Assembly (NCBI GenBank): GCA_003647765.1
Contig: QMNM01000002.1
Span: 1 to 27,206 of the forward strand
From: Candidatus Cloacimonadota bacterium
GTDB lineage: Bacteria > Cloacimonadota > Cloacimonadia > JGIOTU-2 > B8-G9
DNA length: 27,206 bases
Direction: 5' to 3'
The notes under the pieces were generated by a model, which was not told the DNA's origin, searched no databases, and worked only from the letters and a program-made list of their open reading frames with translations. Below, in pieces: positions 22,627 through 27,206 of the stretch. Position numbers and translations under genes: made by a program. How positions within the stretch are numbered: position 1 is the first letter of the stretch; each line of letters begins with the position of its first letter.

Positions 22627-23751
22627 ATGGCACAAGCATATACTCCTGGTTTGACTATAACGGAAAATATGATATTGCGTAAGGATAGAATTTTACCGCT
22701 TAAAGGAGAAGTAATTGTAAAAAAGGGAGATATTGTAAAATCAGAAGACATTGTGGCTAAAACAGAACTGCCTGGAGATATTGTTCCAATAAATATAGCA
22801 AATAAGTTAAGTATATCTCCAAATGAAGTTCCACATAAAATGTTAAAAAAAGCAGGAGAAAAGATTAAAAATGGCGAAATTCTTGCTGTGACTAATACAT
22901 TCTTTGGACTGTTCAAAAATAAAGTTCTCTCGCCTTTTGATGGTACAATAGAAAATATTTCTAATATTACAGGTCAAGTGCTATTAAGACAGCCACCTAT
23001 ACCAGTACAGATTTCGGCCTTTATTGATGGAATAGTCAGCAAAGTATATCCTCAAGAAGGCGTGCAGATAGAAACTAAAGCTGCTTATGTGCAAGGTATT
23101 TTCGGCATTGGAGGAGAAGTTATTGGAGAACTGAAAATGGTTGTTTCTTCTCCTGACAAGGTACTTACTGCTGATGATATTACTCCTGATTGTAAAGGAA
23201 AAATTATTGTTGGCGGGAAAATGGTAGAATATGAAGCAATCAAAAAAGCTGTATCTTTAAAAGTGAAAGGTATAGTCGTAGGCGGGCTTGATGACAAAGA
23301 TTTAAGGAAGTTTCTTGGATATGATATTGGTGTCGCTATTACTGGGCACGAAAAAAAAGGCCTAACTTTAGTAGTAACTGAAGGGTTTGGTTCTATTAAT
23401 ATGGCAAATGAAACTTTTAATTTACTTAACAAATTTAAAGGTTATAAGACATCAATTCATGGTAAAACGCAAATAAGAGCAGGAGTAATGCGTCCAGAGA
23501 TTATCATTCCTATAAAGTTCAAAACCGAAGACCTGAAACAGAAAGCGAAAAAGATAACGGGCTTGAAAATTGGCAGTCAAATAAGAATTATTAGAGAACC
23601 ACATTTTGGAAAAATAGGTAAAGTTACAGCCCTACCTGAAGATCTTGCAGTTGTACAAAGTGAAACTAAGGTGAGAATATTGAAGGCACATTTAGAAGAT
23701 GGTAAAGAAGTAATAGTTCCCCGCGCTAATGTAGAAGCAATTGAAGAATAA
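22627..23751 (+). CDS. Conserved MutL-linked protein with barrel-like N-terminus and KOW/SH3-like C-terminus
   Basis: This 374-residue cytoplasmic protein is of unknown function. Residues 20-125 read like repeated biotinyl/lipoyl-type hairpins (LKGEVIVKKGDIVKSEDIVA, PFDGTIENIS, IDGIVSKVYPQEG), but no biotin or lipoyl Lys motif is seen. A central domain (about 155-290) contains IGGEVIGELKMVV, KGIVVGGLDDKDLRKFLGYD, VAITGHEKKGLTLVVTEGFG and TQIRAGVMRPEI. The C-terminal 60 residues form a KOW/SH3-like unit (GSQIRIIREPHFGKIGKV ... VIVPRANVEAIEE) of the kind found in NusG and ribosomal proteins. It probably forms an operon with mutL (76-base gap, AAGGAAG before the ATG). Its role may be in mutase maturation, by association only. 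Confidence 0.75.
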   Translation: MAQAYTPGLTITENMILRKDRILPLKGEVIVKKGDIVKSEDIVAKTELPGDIVPINIANKLSISPNEVPHKMLKKAGEKIKNGEILAVTNTFFGLFKNKVLSPFDGTIENISNITGQVLLRQPPIPVQISAFIDGIVSKVYPQEGVQIETKAAYVQGIFGIGGEVIGELKMVVSSPDKVLTADDITPDCKGKIIVGGKMVEYEAIKKAVSLKVKGIVVGGLDDKDLRKFLGYDIGVAITGHEKKGLTLVVTEGFGSINMANETFNLLNKFKGYKTSIHGKTQIRAGVMRPEIIIPIKFKTEDLKQKAKKITGLKIGSQIRIIREPHFGKIGKVTALPEDLAVVQSETKVRILKAHLEDGKEVIVPRANVEAIEE

Positions 23752-23781
23752 TGATTGAGAATGGATGGTAGGATATAAAGA

Positions 23782-23859
23782 TGGCGGGAGTGACGAGACT
23801 CGAACTCGCGACCTTCTGCGTGACAGGCAGACGTTCTAACCAAACTGAACTACACCCCC
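23782..23859 (-). tRNA. tRNA-Asp (GUC)
   Basis: On the minus strand the gene begins GGGGGTGTAGTTCAG and ends CACTCCC-G-CCA. The acceptor stem pairs 7 of 7 with one G-T. The anticodon loop is CTGTCAC (anticodon GTC). The T-loop TTCGAGT is present. CCA is encoded. It is the last of four tandem tRNA genes. Confidence 0.95.
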
Positions 23860-23911
23860 AATAATGTATAAATGCCTATAATGTTAATTTCATTGTCAAA
23901 TAAATATTCAG

Positions 23912-24000
23912 TGGTACCAGAGGCCGGACTTGAACCGGCACGGATGAAATCATCCGAGGGATTTTAAGTCCCTTGCGTCTACCATTTCCGCCACTCTGGC
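23912..24000 (-). tRNA. tRNA-Leu (UAA)
   Basis: An 89-base gene with a long variable arm (CTCGGATGATTTCATCCGT), as expected for a class II tRNA. The acceptor GCCAGAG pairs with CTCTGGT (one G-T). Anticodon stem AGGGA/TCCCT encloses CTTAAAA, anticodon TAA. CCA is encoded. Confidence 0.95.
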
Positions 24001-24002
24001 AT

Positions 24003-24077
24003 TGGAGGCGACACTCAGATTCGAACTGAGGTATAAAGGCTTTGCAGGCCTCTGCCTTACCACTTGGCTATGTCGCC
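24003..24077 (-). tRNA. tRNA-Cys (GCA)
   Basis: A 75-base gene with acceptor GGCGACA/TGTCGCC, discriminator T and encoded CCA. The anticodon loop contains TGCAA, anticodon GCA, and the T-arm has GTTCGAATC. Only two bases separate it from tRNA-Leu, so the cluster is processed from one transcript. Confidence 0.95.
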
Positions 24078-24083
24078 TAAAAA

Positions 24084-24159
24084 TGGAGCGGGAAACGGGA
24101 CTTGAACCCGCGACAGCCACCTTGGCAAGGTGGTGCTCTGCCAACTGAGCTATTCCCGC
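24084..24159 (-). tRNA. tRNA-Gly (GCC)
   Basis: A 76-base gene beginning GCGGGAATAGCTCAG and ending TTCCCGC-T-CCA. Anticodon stem CCACC/GGTGG encloses TTGCCAA, anticodon GCC. It is the first gene of the Gly-Cys-Leu-Asp cluster. The 136 bases between it and the neighbouring coding gene are AT-rich and hold nothing else recognisable. Confidence 0.95.
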
Positions 24160-24295
24160 TTAATTATTCAAAAAACTATTAACTCTTTTTTCTGTGTCAA
24201 GAAATTATAAAATTTTTTCCTCAATAGCGAAAAGTGTTAATTTATAGATAATTCTGTTGAATTTGTGTCCTTCGTAGATAAAACAATTATCAATC

Positions 24296-24757
24296 CTAAA
24301 TATTATTTCGCCACATAAAATTAACATCAACCAGCCTCTTTGATAAGATAGTCGCCAACTTTTTCATAACTAAATATCCTATATGATTATTTTTCTCAAA
24401 TAAATTATAGAGTGCTTGTTTATCAATTTTAATTGTATCTATATTATCAATCGCTATTACACGAGCAGACCTACGCTTCTCTCCTAAAAAAGATATTTCA
24501 CCAAAAACATCGCCTTTTCTTAATACTGATAAATGCTTACTATTTTTTATGGAATGATGAAATTGACTCAACTTAAGTTCTACATTCACTCTCCCTTTCA
24601 GAAGAATATAAAAACAGGAACCAAAATTTGATTCCTCCAAAATTACTTCATTTGACTTAAAACTAACTTCCTGGCAAATATCTATAATACTGTCTATCTC
24701 TTCTGAACTTAAATCCTCAAATATTTCAAACTGTGCAACCTCTTTTTTGTCTAACAT
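24296..24757 (-). CDS. Stand-alone cyclic-nucleotide-binding domain protein
   Basis: A 153-residue single-domain protein of the cNMP-binding (CAP_ED) fold: LSSEEIDSIIDICQEVSF, then VILEESNFGSCFYILLKGRV, and the phosphate-binding cassette GDVFGEISFLGEKRRSARV, which keeps the Gly-Glu and Arg-Ser-Ala residues that contact cyclic nucleotide. There is no helix-turn-helix or other effector domain, unlike CRP. Its start lies 14 bases after the methylmalonyl-CoA mutase stop, with AGGAG in the gap, so the two genes form an operon. It might be a small regulatory subunit acting through protein contacts; its partner and ligand are unknown. Confidence 0.88.
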   Translation of the reverse strand: MLDKKEVAQFEIFEDLSSEEIDSIIDICQEVSFKSNEVILEESNFGSCFYILLKGRVNVELKLSQFHHSIKNSKHLSVLRKGDVFGEISFLGEKRRSARVIAIDNIDTIKIDKQALYNLFEKNNHIGYLVMKKLATILSKRLVDVNFMWRNNI

Positions 24758-24771
24758 TATTTTATCTCCTC

Positions 24772-26436
24772 TTATAGGATAACATTCTCTTCATAAATGC
24801 CAAATACTTTTCTCAGCACATCTGATATTTCACCCAAAGTCGCATATTCACGCACAGCTGAAATAATTGCAGGCATTAAATTTTCCCTATTTCTTGCTGA
24901 TTCTTCAATATGCTGTAAAGTTTGTTTTACTTTATGATTATTACGACTTGCCTTGATTTTCTTCAATTTCTCTTTTTGAATTTCTCCAATCTTTGGGTCA
25001 ACTCTCAACAGCTCTCGTGTTTCATCTTCTTCAATTGCATATTTATTAACACCGACAACAATTCGTTCATTATTTTCAACTGATTTTTGATATTGATACG
25101 CACTATTTTGAATCTCTTTTTGCACATAACCCTTTTCAATTGCTTTAACCATTCCACCAAGTTTATCAATTTTTTCAATATATTTTTTTGCTTCTATTAC
25201 CATCTGTTCGGTTAACGATTCAATACAATATGAGCCAGCCAGTGGGTCAATAGTATTAGTAATTCCACTTTCATAAGCAATGATTTGTTGAGTTCTCAAT
25301 GCTATTCTTGCAGATTTTTCACTCGGCAGAGCTAATGCTTCATCACGAGAATTTGTATGTAATGATTGTGTCCCTCCTAATACAGCTGCTAATGCCTGAA
25401 TAGTCACTCTTATTATATTATTATCTGGCTGTTGAGCAGTAAGACTAGACCCAGCAGTTTGAGTATGAAATCGTAGCATCATAGATTTAGGATTTTTTGC
25501 ACCGAATCTTTCCTTCATTATTACTGCCCAAAGTTTTCTAGCGGCACGAAACTTGGCTACTTCTTCTAATAAATCATTATGAGCATTAAAAAAGAACGAC
25601 AAACGCGGAGCGAACTTGTCTATTTCTAATCCAGCATCAAGTGCAGCTTTAACATAAGCAATTCCATTTGCAAGTGTAAATGCTATTTCCTGTACTGCTG
25701 TTGAACCAGCTTCTCGTATATGATAACCTGAAATAGAAATAACATTCCATAAAGGGATATTTTGTGCACAGTATGCAAAAATGTCTGTAATAATACGCAT
25801 AGAAGGTTCTGGCGGAAAGATATAAGTGCCACGAGCAATATATTCTTTAAGAATATCATTTTGAATTGTGCCTTTAATTTTATCAATTGGAACACCTTGT
25901 TTTTCTGCTACAACAATATACATTGCAAGAAGAATAGAAGCTGTGGCATTTATTGTCATTGAAGTAGAGACCTTATCCAATGGTATTCCATCAAAAAGCG
26001 TTTCCATATCTGCAAGTGTATCAATAGCCACACCTACTTTGCCAACTTCACCTTCGCTTATAATATTATCGCTGTCATATCCTACTTGAGTAGGCAAGTC
26101 AAATGCTATACTTAATCCAGTTTGTCCTTGTTGTAATAGATACTTATACCTTCTATTAGATTCCTCAGCATCGCCAAAACCAGCATATTGACGCATTGTC
26201 CATAAGCGTCCACGATACATAGTCGGTTGTATGCCACGAGTAAAAGGATAAATTCCTGGAAAGCCAATATCATTCTGTTCATCAATTCCAGTGCAATCCT
26301 CTGGTGTATATACACGCTTTAGCTTATGTCCTGAAACTGATAAAAATTCTTTATATCGCTCAGGATATTTAGAAATAATCTTTTCAATAAGTTTTTCGTA
26401 TTGATTCTTTATTTTTATAAATTCATCTTTTTGCAT
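24772..26436 (-). CDS. Methylmalonyl-CoA mutase large (catalytic) subunit, without B12 domain
   Basis: A 554-residue TIM-barrel subunit of an adenosylcobalamin-dependent acyl-CoA mutase that interconverts methylmalonyl-CoA and succinyl-CoA. The N-terminal [20 protein letters not shown] and [19 protein letters not shown] plus [17 protein letters not shown] are the active-site signature. [43 protein letters not shown] and [18 protein letters not shown] are further family motifs. It ends at [13 protein letters not shown], so the cobalamin-binding DxHxxG domain is absent and must be supplied by a separate small subunit not in this window, as in many anaerobes and archaea. Isobutyryl- or ethylmalonyl-CoA mutase activity is less likely but not excluded. 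AGGAGATAAG precedes the ATG. Co-transcribed with the cNMP-binding gene. Confidence 0.93.
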   Translation of the reverse strand: MQKDEFIKIKNQYEKLIEKIISKYPERYKEFLSVSGHKLKRVYTPEDCTGIDEQNDIGFPGIYPFTRGIQPTMYRGRLWTMRQYAGFGDAEESNRRYKYLLQQGQTGLSIAFDLPTQVGYDSDNIISEGEVGKVGVAIDTLADMETLFDGIPLDKVSTSMTINATASILLAMYIVVAEKQGVPIDKIKGTIQNDILKEYIARGTYIFPPEPSMRIITDIFAYCAQNIPLWNVISISGYHIREAGSTAVQEIAFTLANGIAYVKAALDAGLEIDKFAPRLSFFFNAHNDLLEEVAKFRAARKLWAVIMKERFGAKNPKSMMLRFHTQTAGSSLTAQQPDNNIIRVTIQALAAVLGGTQSLHTNSRDEALALPSEKSARIALRTQQIIAYESGITNTIDPLAGSYCIESLTEQMVIEAKKYIEKIDKLGGMVKAIEKGYVQKEIQNSAYQYQKSVENNERIVVGVNKYAIEEDETRELLRVDPKIGEIQKEKLKKIKASRNNHKVKQTLQHIEESARNRENLMPAIISAVREYATLGEISDVLRKVFGIYEENVIL

Positions 26437-26512
26437 TCTTATCTCCTAATATCTATGATAAAAACATTTCATTTCAAAGTTAAATCATTTGTACATCCTT
26501 GAAAAATATAGG

Positions 26513-26782
26513 TCATATTGGCTTATACCTATCTACAATTCTATGTTTGCCAATGGTTAATAAAATAATCTTATTCTCTTGTTTGAGAAAAAAACAACGA
26601 TAATGAATATCTACATAAAATTCCCATTCATTATTCAAACGGTGAGTATTCAACGATGGATGTTTCGGATTTGATTCCAGAAATTTTAGCTGTTTTTTGA
26701 GCTTTTTCTTAATTTTATCAGGAAGTTTTTTGTAGGTGCGTTTAAATTCTTTAGTAAAGATAAAGTCTATTTGTCCAGCCAT
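26513..26782 (-). CDS. RelE/ParE-type toxin
   Basis: An 89-residue basic protein with the RelE/ParE superfamily pattern: FTKEFKRTYKKLPDKIKKKL at the N-terminus, central HRLNNEWEFYVDIHYRCFF, and C-terminal LLTIGKHRIVDRYKPI. Most members of the RelE branch cleave mRNA on the ribosome, and ParE members poison gyrase; the sequence alone does not decide, though the closing GKHxxxDRY suggests a RelE/YafQ-like ribonuclease. The start overlaps the antitoxin gene by 16 bases, the usual coupled arrangement, antitoxin first. It is followed by 76 non-coding bases and the mutase gene. Confidence 0.85.
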   Translation of the reverse strand: MAGQIDFIFTKEFKRTYKKLPDKIKKKLKKQLKFLESNPKHPSLNTHRLNNEWEFYVDIHYRCFFLKQENKIILLTIGKHRIVDRYKPI

Positions 26783-27006
26783 CTGATTGCTTCATTCATA
26801 TTTGAGAAACGCAAAATTTCTCCATTATTAACTTCTTTCTTTGCAGTTTGGATACTTTGTTGAACATCACGCTGGTTGAATATTTCCATACTAATTTGCA
26901 ATTCTAATAATCTATTATATATATCATAAGGTAAAATTACTTCCAATATTTTCCCCTGAAAATCTTTAATATATTTTGTTTTATGTTGGATTTCTGTAAT
27001 GTTCAT
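26767..27006 (-). CDS. Antitoxin of the RelE/ParE-type pair
   Basis: 79 residues preceding and overlapping the toxin gene. The N-terminal half (ITEIQHKTKYIKDFQGKILE, then VILPYDIYNRLLELQISMEI) may form a dimerising or DNA-binding region. The C-terminal half is acidic and helical (VNNGEILRFSNMNEAIRWLD), as expected for a toxin-neutralising tail. Family membership (RelB/Phd-like) is inferred from context more than from motif. AAGGAA lies before the ATG. A repeat-family hairpin begins 46 bases upstream, where the promoter would be. Confidence 0.75.
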   Translation of the reverse strand: MNITEIQHKTKYIKDFQGKILEVILPYDIYNRLLELQISMEIFNQRDVQQSIQTAKKEVNNGEILRFSNMNEAIRWLDK

Positions 27007-27051
27007 AATTTCCTTTTATACATAATATTGATTATACTATTTTTAGAGTGT

Positions 27052-27090
27052 GAAACCCGACTCGAGTTCAAAGAACCCGAGTCGAGTTTC
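27052..27090. repeat. Dispersed 18-base-arm hairpin, copy C (best paired)
   Basis: GAAACCCGACTCGAGTTC, loop AAA, GAACCCGAGTCGAGTTTC: 16 of 18 positions pair. Flanked by GTGT and TGTG as in copy B. It lies 46 bases upstream of the antitoxin start. Confidence 0.9.
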
Positions 27091-27100
27091 TGTGAAAAAA

Positions 27101-27126
27101 ATCCCGTAGGCATGAAATATTTATAG
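27101..27126 (+). repeat. REP-like CC-GTA-GG element
   Basis: ATCCC-GTA-GGCAT followed by GAAATATTTATAG. It matches 7031-7056 at 24 of 26 positions; here the stem has one mismatch and no Shine-Dalgarno follows. Confidence 0.75.
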
Positions 27127-27150
27127 CAATAATTACAGTGTCAAATCATA

Positions 27151-27175
27151 GCTCCGTAGGAGCGATATAAATCGC
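27151..27175 (+). repeat. REP-like double hairpin with GTAG
   Basis: GCTCC-GTA-GGAGC (27151-27163), overlapping a second hairpin GCGAT-ATAA-ATCGC (27162-27175). The GTA loop and CC/GG closing pairs are kept from the elements at 7031 and 27101, while the outer stem differs in a compensated way. GTAG followed by a palindrome is the layout of REP elements mobilised by REP-associated tyrosine transposases; no such gene is in this window. Confidence 0.65.
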
Positions 27176-27206
27176 TTTAACCATTTTTACCCCTTATACA
27201 GAATTA

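Noticed and set aside
23577-24144. Two antisense ORFs of 88 and 64 residues
   Set aside because: They run through the tRNA genes; the peptide sequences are translations of tRNA-Asp, Leu and Gly and have no protein-family features.

Overview
This is an AT-rich bacterial chromosome segment (about one third GC, judged by eye) with no phage, plasmid or insertion-sequence genes. A BamA homologue, a C25 (gingipain-type) protein with a T9SS/FlgD-like C-terminal sorting domain, AQ-type signal peptides, a lipoprotein and several starts without a Shine-Dalgarno point to a didermic member of the FCB group. The combination with a stand-alone methylmalonyl-CoA mutase large subunit, MutL and many short dispersed repeats suggests a Cloacimonadota-like anaerobe. 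That placement is inference, not something the sequence proves.

Layout. Bases 1-1777: the C-terminal end of a BFD-type [2Fe-2S] subunit and an FAD amino-acid-oxidase-type subunit, probably parts of one amine or amino-acid dehydrogenase. Bases 1810-4415: a zinc-ribbon peptide, an exported TPR protein, the tRNA t6A enzyme TsaC, and a small membrane metal-binding protein. Bases 4761-10629: bamA and the large secreted C25-family protein. Bases 10773-15128: a tightly packed, partly overlapping run of LeuC-type hydro-lyase, Mut7-C protein, GH57 branching enzyme and IspH, followed by a six-domain ribosomal protein S1 gene. Bases 17482-20474: an alpha/beta-hydrolase-like lipoprotein, purQ, comF and a small conserved protein. 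Bases 20688-23751: a MutL-family mutase chaperone and a conserved protein with a KOW-like C-terminus. Bases 23782-24159: four tRNA genes on the minus strand, transcribed Gly-Cys-Leu-Asp. Bases 24296-26436: methylmalonyl-CoA mutase large subunit followed by a cyclic-nucleotide-binding protein. Bases 26513-27006: a RelE/ParE-type toxin-antitoxin pair.

What stands out is the intergenic DNA. At least five families of short repeats recur: a hairpin with 18-base arms (three copies, all upstream of gene starts); a CC-GTA-GG REP-like hairpin whose stem varies in a compensatory way; a GCCACAAAAT element in both orientations, one copy split by an eight-unit ACGCATT/ACGCACT array; a CTTNGGAAGGTC hairpin; and a degenerate octamer array GNNNTCTT. 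The octamer array lies upstream of purQ and also occurs as six units, exactly 48 bases, in frame inside the C25 gene. These repeats supply parts of leaders, one ribosome-binding site and one coding segment.

The most interesting functional hints are the MutL plus KOW-protein module near a B12-dependent mutase, and the C25 protein, which carries Trp where the gingipain catalytic His is expected.
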